Shown piece after piece: positions 34,709-42,168 of a stretch of DNA of 64,000 nt (its first letter is position 1; every line of letters starts with the position of its first letter). The position numbers and the translations under genes are program-made. The notes under the pieces were generated by a model. The model worked only from the letters and a program-made list of their open reading frames with translations. It ran no database searches and was not told where the DNA came from. This DNA comes from Frigoribacterium sp. PhB24 (lineage in GTDB: Bacteria > Actinomycetota > Actinomycetes > Actinomycetales > Microbacteriaceae): contig NZ_RKIC01000010.1 of NCBI RefSeq assembly GCF_003755185.1, positions 1 through 64,000 on the forward strand, in the 5' to 3' direction.

Positions 34709-35314
34709 TCACGGTGCGACACGGGCGAGGATCGCGCCGTGGGCTCTCGGCCCGGACGGCGGTCCGGTCCGCGTGTGGGTCTCGAGCACGACGAACCCGG
34801 AGGCGCGCAGCTCGTCCGCGAGGAGGTCGGGCGCCCAGCGCCATGCCCTCGTGACCGCGTGGTCGAACGCTTCGACGGTCGACCCGGTGAAGAACCCGAC
34901 GAGCAAGCCGCCGCCCGGCCGGAGGACCCGCGCGAACTCGTCCAGGGGGCGACGGACGGTGCTCGGATCGTGGTGGATCAGTGAGTACCAGGCCAGGACG
35001 GCGGCGAACTCGTCGTCCTCGTAGGGCAGGGCGTCGACGTCGCCCAGGTCGAACGGCACGTCCGGGTGGATGCGGCGGGCGTGCTCGACGAATCCCGAGA
35101 CCTGGTCGATGCCGGCCGCCTCGACGCCCCGGGCGACGAGGTGCCCAGCCCAGTGGCCCGGCCCGCAGCCGGCGTCGAGCACGGGGCCGCCGGTCGATTC
35201 CGCCCACGACGTGACCAGGTGCTCGTCGGCCGGGTGCACCGACGACATCGAGCCGAGGTGCCGGACGTACTCGTCGGCCCGTTCGGCGTAGCTCGCCGCG
35301 ACGTCCGATCCCAT
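34709..35314 (-). CDS. Class I SAM-dependent methyltransferase
   Basis: A 201-residue cytoplasmic methyltransferase. Motif I is GGPVLDAGCGPGHWAGHL (about residues 37-54), the acidic end of strand 2 is GIDQVSGFV, and motif II/III reads DVDALPYEDDEFAAVLAWYS, then LRPGGGLLVGFF. The chosen ATG gives the usual YAERADEYVRHLG N-terminal helix. The acceptor is unknown. Its last codons lie inside the outer arm of the 34.7 kb hairpin. Confidence 0.87.
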   Translation of the reverse strand: MGSDVAASYAERADEYVRHLGSMSSVHPADEHLVTSWAESTGGPVLDAGCGPGHWAGHLVARGVEAAGIDQVSGFVEHARRIHPDVPFDLGDVDALPYEDDEFAAVLAWYSLIHHDPSTVRRPLDEFARVLRPGGGLLVGFFTGSTVEAFDHAVTRAWRWAPDLLADELRASGFVVLETHTRTGPPSGPRAHGAILARVAP

Positions 35315-35330
35315 GCCCCGCAGCCTAGGA

Positions 35331-35397
35331 GTCGCACCACCATTGCGTCGTCGAACCACCGGGTGCGATGGTTCGACGACACGACGGTGGTGCGACC
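35331..35397. repeat. 67-bp palindromic element, copy 1
   Basis: The arms GTCGCACCACC...GTCGTCGAACC and GGTTCGACGAC...GGTGGTGCGAC are inverted copies around a short centre. A second copy at 57787-57853 has the same length and about 54 of 67 identical positions, with the outer and inner arms conserved and the centre divergent. It lies between two minus-strand genes. Confidence 0.7.
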
Positions 35398-35435
35398 TCG
35401 ACCTCGACCTCGACCTCGAGGAGGCCCGGCGCGGG

Positions 35436-35906
35436 TCAGGACGCGGATTCGCGGGCGGCGGCGTCGAGCGCCGCGGCGATGCTGTCGAGCTGGGGGAGGG
35501 CCTCGGCGATGGTCTCGTCCGTCCCCGTGGTCGAGAGGACGTACTGGTACGCCTCGCGCAGCGTGGTCGTGGTGCCCTCGCCTCGGGCGGTCAGGTGCAG
35601 GAACAGGCTGCGGCGGTCGCCCGGGTGCCGGCTCCGCGTGACGTGCCCCGACTTCTCGAGCCGGTCGACCACGGCCGTCGTCGCCCCCGTGCTGAGCAGC
35701 AGCTCTTGCGCGAGTGTGCCCGGGGTGAGTCCCGGGGCGTCGGCGACGGTGAGCAGGGCGGCCAACTCGGTGTGGCCCATGCCGATGACCTTGGCGGCGT
35801 GCAGCCGATAGCGGCGGTGCGCCTCGTCCAGGGTCTGCAGGGTCGCGGCGAGACGCCGGACGGACTCCGGGTGGTTCTCCGGAGTTGCGGGAAGGTCGGG
35901 GCTCAC
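35436..35906 (-). CDS. MarR-family transcriptional regulator
   Basis: A 156-residue winged-helix regulator. The recognition region reads GLTPGTLAQELLLSTGATTA followed by VVDRLEKSGHVTRSRHPGDR (wing), with the dimerisation helices at both ends. I start it at a GTG six bases after TACCCT, a leaderless arrangement; the frame is open 26 codons further upstream but without family-like sequence. Neighbouring genes are a methyltransferase and a ZIP transporter, neither an obvious target. The ligand is unknown. Confidence 0.85.
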   Translation of the reverse strand: MSPDLPATPENHPESVRRLAATLQTLDEAHRRYRLHAAKVIGMGHTELAALLTVADAPGLTPGTLAQELLLSTGATTAVVDRLEKSGHVTRSRHPGDRRSLFLHLTARGEGTTTTLREAYQYVLSTTGTDETIAEALPQLDSIAAALDAAARESAS

Positions 35907-35988
35907 GATTGCAGGGTACCGAGCATCGTCCCCGGTGTCGGCGAGACAGCGCAGAACGGATGACCCAGTTCGGGGTGCGGCCACCCGC

Positions 35989-36729
35989 TCAGGCGACCTG
36001 GTGCACCACGTAGCTCGCGACGAAACCGAGCACCGTCACCAGTCCCGTCAGCGTCTGAGTCTTGCGGAACGCCTCGGGGATCATCGTGTCGCAGATCATC
36101 GCGAGGATCGCCCCCGCGGCGAAGGCCATGACGAACGACTGCCCGGCCTCGGGCACCCCGCCCAGCAGGGCGTACCCGCCGAGGGCGGACAGGGCGCACA
36201 CCACGGCGATGCCCGACCAGAGGCCGAAGACGTACCGAGCGGACCGGCCCGACGACTTGAGGTCGGCCGTGCTCGACATGCCCTCGGGGAAGTTCGAGAT
36301 CACCACGGCGACCAGCACGGCGATGCTGAGGGATCCGCCGCCCGTGAGGCTGACGCCCTGCACAGCGGTCTCGGGGACACCGTCGAGCAGGGCGCCGAGA
36401 GCGATGCCCAGGCCGGTGCCCGAGCCGGCCGACCCGCGACGGTGGGGCTTGCGCCGGAACCCCCCGTGCTCGAGCAGCTGGTCCAGGACGACGTACACGA
36501 TCGCGCCGGCCAGGAAGCCGCCGAGGGTCGGCACGAGACCACCGCTGCTCGTGGCCTCGTCGACGAGGTCGAACGACAGCGCCGAGATCAGGACGCCGGC
36601 GCCGAACGCCATGACGAGGGCGACGGCCTCGCGGGGCACCCTGACGAACCACGACACCGCCGCCCCGACGACGAGGGAGAGGCCCGAGAGCAGACCGGCG
36701 AGCGCGGCGAGGAGGAGCGGTGACGGCAC
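35989..36729 (-). CDS. ZIP-family metal transporter
   Basis: A 246-residue membrane protein with seven or eight helices, the normal length for bacterial ZIP importers of zinc or related divalent metals. The metal-site helices read GALLDGVPETAVQG (TM4) and VVISNFPEGMSSTA (TM5), with the conserved NFPEG. I start at a GTG opening VPSPLLLAALAG; the frame continues upstream through the repeat hairpin at 36754-36802, which is unlikely to be coding. The cargo is unknown, and no Zur-type box is obvious in front. Confidence 0.85.
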   Translation of the reverse strand: MPSPLLLAALAGLLSGLSLVVGAAVSWFVRVPREAVALVMAFGAGVLISALSFDLVDEATSSGGLVPTLGGFLAGAIVYVVLDQLLEHGGFRRKPHRRGSAGSGTGLGIALGALLDGVPETAVQGVSLTGGGSLSIAVLVAVVISNFPEGMSSTADLKSSGRSARYVFGLWSGIAVVCALSALGGYALLGGVPEAGQSFVMAFAAGAILAMICDTMIPEAFRKTQTLTGLVTVLGFVASYVVHQVA

Positions 36730-36753
36730 GTGGACAGGTCTAGTCCCTCCCCG

Positions 36754-36802
36754 CGCAGGAGGCGCGGTGCCGGCGCCGAGGACCGGCACCGCGCCTCCTG
36801 CG
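36754..36802. repeat. Inverted pair of the GGAGGCGCGG repeat forming a 20-bp hairpin
   Basis: CGCAGGAGGCGCGGTGCCGG (36754-36773) and its exact complement (36783-36802) face each other around nine bases. The hairpin lies between two minus-strand genes, just before the ZIP start, where it could end transcription from the GrpB-like gene. Confidence 0.75.
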
Positions 36803-36964
36803 GTCGCCGCGTCGACGCTCGCCTGGTCGATGACGTCGAGCTGCACGGCGTGGGTGCCCAGGGCCCGGACGACGGGAGGACCGTCGGTACCACCCTCGGG
36901 CGACCCGGTCGGGGGAGGACGGACGCATGAGCGAGTTCGCGGACGTGTCGCGGTCGTGGTGGGG

Positions 36965-37549
36965 TCAGCCCTCGCGGTCGGCGTCGCGGGCCGTGCGCGC
37001 TCGGGCCTTGATCGCGGTGATGACCTCGGTCTTGGCGTCGGCGTAGTCGTTCATGTCGTCCCAGTCGCGGCCGAGCAGCTCGCGCTTGACGCTCGCGTAG
37101 AGCTCGCGATCGGCGGGGTCGGCGCGCAGGTGGTCGCGCAGCAGCAGGTACTCGTCGACGGCGTCGGCGCCCTGCTCGTAGACGTGCACGTGGACGCTGC
37201 GCTCGGGCGTCCGTACGAGTCGGTGCCCGGGTTCGCGCACCCGCAGCTCGTAGCCCGTGGCGAGCAGCGGGTCGAGGTAGTCCTCTTCGGCGGTGACGTC
37301 GGGCACCGCGACCACGATGTCGACGATCGGCTTCGCCGCCAGGCCGGGCACCGACGTCGAGCCGATGTGCTCGACGTCGACCGCGATGCCCGAGGGCGCG
37401 AGGGCCTCGACGATGCGGCGGCGGTGCTCGGCGAACTCCGTCGGCCAGCGCTCGTCGTAGTCGTGCAGGGTGACCCGGACCGCCTCGGCACCGCCGACGA
37501 TCTCGGTGGTCGTGACGTCGGGTCGGCGGGGCGTTCGGTCGGCGGACAT
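36965..37549 (-). CDS. GrpB-family protein (nucleotidyltransferase-like)
   Basis: A 194-residue member of the GrpB/UPF0157 family, related to the nucleotidyltransferase superfamily. The signature VDVEHIGSTSVPGLAAKPIV (about residues 60-79) and the Asp-containing strand that follows are intact, as is YDERWPTEFAEHRRRI near the N-terminus. The cellular role of the family is poorly defined; CoA-related and antibiotic-modifying roles have been proposed for some members. The ATG has AGGA upstream. It stands alone. Confidence 0.85.
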   Translation of the reverse strand: MSADRTPRRPDVTTTEIVGGAEAVRVTLHDYDERWPTEFAEHRRRIVEALAPSGIAVDVEHIGSTSVPGLAAKPIVDIVVAVPDVTAEEDYLDPLLATGYELRVREPGHRLVRTPERSVHVHVYEQGADAVDEYLLLRDHLRADPADRELYASVKRELLGRDWDDMNDYADAKTEVITAIKARARTARDADREG

Positions 37550-37671
37550 CAGGAGATCCTGCCAGACGTCGTCACCCCGTCGCGTCCGTGGCCGGGTGCC
37601 GGCCTCGCGACGGCGACAGCGGGTGCCGCTCACCTAGGGTCGAGATGCACGACCCCGACGAGAGGACGACG

Positions 37672-37971
37672 ATGGAGTTCCGTTTCGACGCCGACCTCTG
37701 GCGGTGGGAGAGCCGGCGCGCCTTCTACACGTTCGTCAGCCTGCCGCCCGACGTCGAGGACCACATGCTGGCGATGGCCGGCGACCTGCTGCGCGGCTGG
37801 GGTTCGGTCCGGGTGGAGGCGCGGGTCGGGTCGTCGATCTTCGCCACGTCGGTCTTCCCCCTCGGTGAGGACGCCGCCTATGCGCTGCCCGTCAAGCGGG
37901 CCGTGCGCGACGCCGAGGGCGTCGGGGTCGGCGACACGGTCGGCGTGACGCTGCGCCTCCTCGACTTCTGA
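37672..37971 (+). CDS. DUF1905 domain protein
   Basis: A 99-residue protein covering a single DUF1905 beta-barrel-like domain: MEFRFDADLWRWESRRAFYT, then LPPDVEDHMLAMAG, SSIFATSVFPLGEDAAYALP and VGDTVGVTLRLLDF. The family is small and uncharacterised, found alone or fused to YdeI-like domains. GAGAGGAC lies before the ATG. A GGAGGCGCGG repeat copy (38008-38017) lies just behind its stop. Confidence 0.85.
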   Translation: MEFRFDADLWRWESRRAFYTFVSLPPDVEDHMLAMAGDLLRGWGSVRVEARVGSSIFATSVFPLGEDAAYALPVKRAVRDAEGVGVGDTVGVTLRLLDF

Positions 37972-38107
37972 GCCGCCTCGGGGTCGGGCGTCCGCGTCGG
38001 AGTCGGCCCGCGCCTCCTGCGGGGTCTCGGCCTGCGGCCCTTGACGGCGCACCCGGGCGGGGCCACTGTGTGGCTGACCACCCGTGGACCGTTCGAAGGA
38101 GAAACCG

Positions 38108-38542
38108 ATGTCCATGATCTTCGTCAACCTGCCCGTGACCGACCTCGATCGAGCGAAGTCGTTCTACACGGCCCTCGGGTTCACCGTCAACCCGCTCTTC
38201 ACCGACGAGAACGCGGCCTGCGTCATCGTCGAAGAGGACCACAGCGCATTCATGATCCTCACCCGCGAGTTCTTCCAGACCTTCACCGACCTGCCGATCG
38301 GCGACCCGACCACCACGGCCTCGGTCGCGACCGCGGTCATGCTCGACTCGCGTGACGAGGTCGACACGACGGTCACGGCCGGCCTCGGCGCCGGAGGCAC
38401 GGAGGCGCGCCCGGCGACCGACTACGGCTTCATGTACCAGCGTCAGCTGACCGACCCCGACGGCAACATCCTCGAGTTCGGCTGGATGGAACCCGCCGCC
38501 GCCGAGCAGGGCCCCGAGGCCTACGCCCGGCAGGGTTCCTGA
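38108..38542 (+). CDS. VOC-family (glyoxalase/bleomycin-resistance-like) protein
   Basis: A 144-residue protein with two beta-alpha-beta-beta-beta units. It opens MSMIFVNLPVTDLDRAKSFY and ends with the typical RQLTDPDGNILEFGWM strand that carries a metal-site Glu. The spacing matches the PhnB/3-demethylubiquinone-like branch rather than true glyoxalase I. AAGGAG lies seven bases before the ATG. Function is open; many homologues bind small hydrophobic or antibiotic ligands. It converges on the AraC gene across a long hairpin. Confidence 0.87.
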   Translation: MSMIFVNLPVTDLDRAKSFYTALGFTVNPLFTDENAACVIVEEDHSAFMILTREFFQTFTDLPIGDPTTTASVATAVMLDSRDEVDTTVTAGLGAGGTEARPATDYGFMYQRQLTDPDGNILEFGWMEPAAAEQGPEAYARQGS

Positions 38543-38545
38543 CGA

Positions 38546-38603
38546 TCGAGTGGGCAGAAGTCGTCCTTCGAGCGACCGGGAAGGACGATTTCCGACCACT
38601 CGA
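38546..38603. terminator. Bidirectional hairpin between convergent genes
   Basis: TCGAGTGG (38546-38553) pairs with CCACTCGA (38596-38603), and TCGTCCTT (38561-38568) pairs with AAGGACGA (38581-38588). Together they form a long, slightly bulged stem immediately after the VOC stop and before the AraC stop. No T run follows. Confidence 0.6.
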
Positions 38604-38637
38604 CTCGAGACCGTGCGTGGATGCCGAGGATGGCTTC

Positions 38638-39672
38638 TCAGCGGGCGAGCGTGTCGCGCGGGTACTCGTCGAAGCGCTCGGCGTAGGCCCCGGCGAAGCG
38701 ACCGAAGTTGCCGAAGCCCCACCGCCGGGCGACGTCGGACACCCGGGTCTCGTTCGGCGACGCCTCGAGCAGTTCGTCCCGGACGCGGTCCAGCCGCACC
38801 TGGCGCAGATACGCCGCGGGCGACGTGCCGAGGTGCTCCTTCATCGAGGTCTGCAAGGTGCGCGTGTGCATGCCCGAGGCGGCGGCGATGTCGGCCGGAG
38901 TGAGTGGCTCCGCGGCGTGGGCGTGGATGTACTCGACCGCGTGCCGCACGCGCGCGGCCTCGTGCGTGCGCAGGCCGACCGGCACGTCGACGGCCCGCCA
39001 CGGGAAGAGATCGAGCATGGCTCGGGCGAGGCTGAGCTGGGCCGAGAGCCGGACGAGCGGGGACGCCTGCTCGGCGACGACGGCCGCGGCGCTCGAGCCG
39101 ACGGCGGCCCGCCAGGCCGCGACGGCCTCGGGCCGCGGAGTCACGGCGTAGTCGAAGACGATGCGTTGCGAGGGCCCACCGTGACGTTCGGCGGCGGTCT
39201 GTTCGAGGAACGCGGTGCCGACCTGCACCATGCTGTTCTTGCGCGGGGTCGACTCGAACGAGAAGGCCTCCTCGGCCGGCATCAGGAACGGCGTCGAGCC
39301 TTTGCTCGTGAAGGTGTGGCCTCGCTGGTGGAGGGTGGTGCGGCCGCTGCGGTTCCACGCGACGATGTACTGCCCGGGGAACGGGATCTCACCCTGCATC
39401 GGGGCGGTGAACGACGAGGTCTGCAGCACGAGACGGTGGTCGCCTGCGAGCACGTACGAGTATTCGAAGGGGCTGTCGGCCGGCTGAGCCCGGAAGCGTC
39501 GGCCCCGGTAATGGGTCTCGAGGCGACGTGTCGCCTCGCGCAGGTCGGTGCCGCCGTCCTGGACGCGACGGTAGGTCGACCCGGTGCCGCCCGTGAGGTC
39601 GACGGGGTGCGGGGTGACGCCGCCCGTGGGGTCCGGTTCTCCGTCGGGCTCGCTGACGTAGAAACTCGGCAT
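38638..39672 (-). CDS. AraC-family transcriptional regulator
   Basis: A 344-residue regulator. The C-terminal domain (about residues 240-340) has both AraC helix-turn-helix motifs: PLTPADIAAASGMHTRTLQT and TRVSDVARRWGFGNFGRFAG, the latter followed by AYAERFDEYP. The N-terminal 220 residues resemble the AraC-binding-like domain of catabolic regulators such as those controlling aromatic degradation (ETHYRGRRFRAQPADSPFEY). The ATG has AGAGGAC upstream. No target operon is adjacent, and the effector is unknown. Confidence 0.88.
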   Translation of the reverse strand: MPSFYVSEPDGEPDPTGGVTPHPVDLTGGTGSTYRRVQDGGTDLREATRRLETHYRGRRFRAQPADSPFEYSYVLAGDHRLVLQTSSFTAPMQGEIPFPGQYIVAWNRSGRTTLHQRGHTFTSKGSTPFLMPAEEAFSFESTPRKNSMVQVGTAFLEQTAAERHGGPSQRIVFDYAVTPRPEAVAAWRAAVGSSAAAVVAEQASPLVRLSAQLSLARAMLDLFPWRAVDVPVGLRTHEAARVRHAVEYIHAHAAEPLTPADIAAASGMHTRTLQTSMKEHLGTSPAAYLRQVRLDRVRDELLEASPNETRVSDVARRWGFGNFGRFAGAYAERFDEYPRDTLAR

Positions 39673-39900
39673 GGTCGTCCTCTCGATCCGTCGTCCTGCT
39701 GCACCGCCGCGGTGAAGGGCGGCACACGATGGAGACGATGCCCGAGGGCGAAACGTCACGAAATCGTCGGACTCTCTCGATCTTCGGCGCGGTGGGGCGG
39801 GGCGACGGGGCCCGCGATGCCCCCAGTGGGCGGGTCACCGACCCGACCGCGGCGGGCCGGTGGCGACGCCGTGCGAGCCGAGCGCAGCCCTCGCGACGAC

Positions 39901-39930
39901 GGAGGCGCGGTGCCGTCGCACCGCGCCTCC
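39901..39930. repeat. Inverted pair of the GGAGGCGCGG repeat, 13-bp stem and 4-base loop
   Basis: GGAGGCGCGGTGC (39901-39913) and GCACCGCGCCTCC (39918-39930) are exact complements separated by CGTC. The hairpin lies 20 bases after the AztD-like gene stop in the direction of transcription, where it would act as a terminator. It has no T run. Confidence 0.75.
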
Positions 39931-39949
39931 TCGTTCCCGGGTGGTCGCG

Positions 39950-41179
39950 TCAGTCGGCCGTGGCCACGGCGATCTCGTTCGGCGTCACGTCGAGCTCGCG
40001 CGACGACAGCACCTCACCCGTGGTCAGGTCGACGGCGTGCACGCTGTCCGTGGCAGGCTCGGTGACGTAGCCGACGTCGCCCGCGACGACGATCGCCGGG
40101 TGGGCGTCCTGCCACTCGGCCGGTCCCTCCCACGCGTCGACGACGGGCCACGAGGCCGTGAGTTCGCCGGTCGCGGGGTCGAGCACGTGCACGGCTCCGT
40201 CGGTACCGATCAGGTAGGCGAGGTCGCCCGGGCCGCGGGCCACGCCGCGGAAGGTGTACTCGACGCCCTCGGGCAGGTCGACCACCTCGAGGGTGTCGGC
40301 GGCCGTGTCGATCAGGGTGAGGGCGTGCAGCAGGTAGCCCTCGGCGTCGGGGTCGTCCTTGTGGTCTCCGACGACGAGCGGGCTGGTCTCGCTGACCCAC
40401 GCGTTGCCCATGCGGCCGTAGGGCTGCGAGGGCGAGTCCAGCTTGGTGACCGTGCCGTCGTGGTAGACCAGCGCGCCGTCCTCGCAGCCGAACACGACGG
40501 CCTCGTCGGCCGCGGTGCCCTCACCGTGGACACCGGGGCACTGGTCGCTCTGGGCGACGACCACGCCGTCCGCGTCGCGGACCTCGATGCCCGTGCGGCC
40601 GTCCGAGTCGCCGACCGTCGTCAGGAAGGTGCCGTCCTCGAGCACGACCGAGACGCCGTGGTGCGCCTCGACGCCCTCGATCGTCTCGACAGTGGGCAGG
40701 TCGCCCTCGGCGACGGCGTCGGTCAGGTCGGCGGACTCGAACACGGTGGTGTCGCTCGTGCCGTCGGCGTAGAGGATCGTCTTGCCGCCGTGCCGGACGA
40801 CGTGGCCCGCGGTGTCGGCGTCGAAGACGAGGTCGGTGAGGGCGGGCTCTGCCGAGCTGCCGGCCGCGGTGTCGAGCACCTGGAAGCCCTCGCTCGTCGT
40901 GACCATGACATGCCGGCCGTCGCCGGCCGGGTTGAGGCGGGTGAACTCCTCGGAGGTGAAGTCGCCGACGGTCTCGAGGGTCTCGCCGTCGAGCACGACG
41001 ACGCGGCCCTCGGACGAGACCGCGAGGCGGGGACCGGACGAGGAGGCGCCGGTCGCGTCGCCACCGTCCGTCGCGTCGGACGCGGTGCCGGGACCGCCGG
41101 TCGAGCAGGCGACGAGGGTCGCGGCGACGCCGAGGGCGAGCAGCGTGCTGCCCGTTCGTCGCAGGTGGGGGGTGCGCAT
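39950..41179 (-). CDS. aztD: AztD-like zinc chaperone lipoprotein
   Basis: A 409-residue secreted lipoprotein with a signal peptide ending TLVACSTGG, a Ser/Asp/Gly-rich linker, and a beta-propeller domain whose blades read like DGRHVMVTTSEGFQVLDTA and GTDGAVHVLDPATG. His-bearing segments (VEAHHGVSV, CPGVHGEG, VVGDHKDD) suit zinc. In Paracoccus, AztD is a periplasmic zinc chaperone that hands zinc to AztC. This gene lies 29 bases downstream of aztC in the same run. A segment ATGASSSG is encoded by a degenerate GGAGGCGC repeat. Confidence 0.82.
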   Translation of the reverse strand: MRTPHLRRTGSTLLALGVAATLVACSTGGPGTASDATDGGDATGASSSGPRLAVSSEGRVVVLDGETLETVGDFTSEEFTRLNPAGDGRHVMVTTSEGFQVLDTAAGSSAEPALTDLVFDADTAGHVVRHGGKTILYADGTSDTTVFESADLTDAVAEGDLPTVETIEGVEAHHGVSVVLEDGTFLTTVGDSDGRTGIEVRDADGVVVAQSDQCPGVHGEGTAADEAVVFGCEDGALVYHDGTVTKLDSPSQPYGRMGNAWVSETSPLVVGDHKDDPDAEGYLLHALTLIDTAADTLEVVDLPEGVEYTFRGVARGPGDLAYLIGTDGAVHVLDPATGELTASWPVVDAWEGPAEWQDAHPAIVVAGDVGYVTEPATDSVHAVDLTTGEVLSSRELDVTPNEIAVATAD

Positions 41180-41208
41180 GGGTGTTCCTCTTTCTGGTGG
41201 GCGGGCGC

Positions 41209-42168
41209 TCAGGGCGAGAGCCCGGTGGCGATGCGCTGGGTGTTCACGCGCATCATGGTCGGGTAGTCGGGGGCGTCGCCGTCGGCCGCGGTGAGCGACT
41301 CGGTGAACAGCTCGACGACGTCGACGTGGACGTCCGCTTCGCTCGCCAGGGCCTGGACGAGCCGATCGGGTGACGACGACTCGGCGAACACGGTCGGGAC
41401 CCCCGTGGTCTCGACGGCGTCGACCAGGTCGGCGAGGTCCGAGGCCGACGGTGCCGCGAGCGTCGTGCCGCCGGGGATCACGGCCCCGACGACGGCGAAG
41501 TCGAACCGGTCGGCGAGGTAGCCGAAGACGTGGTGGTTCGTCACGAGGGCGCGACGCTCGGCCGGGATCGCGGCGAACGCCGCGGTCATCTCGGCGTCGA
41601 GACGGTCGAGTCCGGCGCGGTAGTCCGCGGTGCGCGCGTCGAGGGCCGTGGCGTCGACCCCGTCGACCTCGGCGAGCACCGGCTCGAGGGCGTCGACGAC
41701 GTCGAGCATGCGTCCGGGGTCGGTCCAGAAGTGCGGGTCGGGGGTGCCGGCGGCGTCGCCCTCTCGGTAGTCGAGCACGTCGACGGCGTCACCGGCGACG
41801 AACGACGGCACGCCGGCGTCCCCGGCGGCGTCGAGATGCTGCTGCAGCCCCTCCTCGAGGCCGAGGCCGTTCGAGACGACGAGGTCGGCCGCCCGCATCC
41901 GTGCCGCCTGCTGCGCCGAGATCTCGAACGAGTGCGGGTCGGCGTCCGGTTTCATCAGCGTGACGACGTCCGCCTGGTCGCCGACGAGCTCGTCGACGAC
42001 GTCGCCGAGGATGTTCGTCGACACGAAGACGACCGGGTGGTCGTCGCCGGCGGGGGCGCAGCCGGCCAGGACCAGCGTGATGGCGGCGGCGAGGACGGCG
42101 ACGCGGGCGGCCGCGACGCGGGCGGCGGCGGGTCGGGCCCGGGGGCGGCTCGTGGCCGGCGCGCTCAT
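41209..42168 (-). CDS. aztC: Zinc ABC transporter substrate-binding lipoprotein (AztC-like)
   Basis: A 319-residue cluster A-I binding protein anchored through the lipobox LVLAGCAP. The metal ligands are visible as His in KPDADPHSFE, His in TPDPHFWTD, His in VTNHHVFGYL and the acidic SSSPDRLVQA segment. There is no long His-rich loop as in ZnuA, which is why AztC-type proteins are thought to need the AztD chaperone. It overlaps the upstream AztD-like gene by four bases. Zinc rather than manganese is inferred from the chaperones and the Zur box. Confidence 0.88.
   Translation of the reverse strand: MSAPATSRPRARPAAARVAAARVAVLAAAITLVLAGCAPAGDDHPVVFVSTNILGDVVDELVGDQADVVTLMKPDADPHSFEISAQQAARMRAADLVVSNGLGLEEGLQQHLDAAGDAGVPSFVAGDAVDVLDYREGDAAGTPDPHFWTDPGRMLDVVDALEPVLAEVDGVDATALDARTADYRAGLDRLDAEMTAAFAAIPAERRALVTNHHVFGYLADRFDFAVVGAVIPGGTTLAAPSASDLADLVDAVETTGVPTVFAESSSPDRLVQALASEADVHVDVVELFTESLTAADGDAPDYPTMMRVNTQRIATGLSP

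Noticed and set aside
36730-36846. N-terminal extension of the ZIP transporter to 285 residues
   Set aside because: The added 39 residues run through a perfect intergenic hairpin made of dispersed repeats; the shorter start gives the normal ZIP length.
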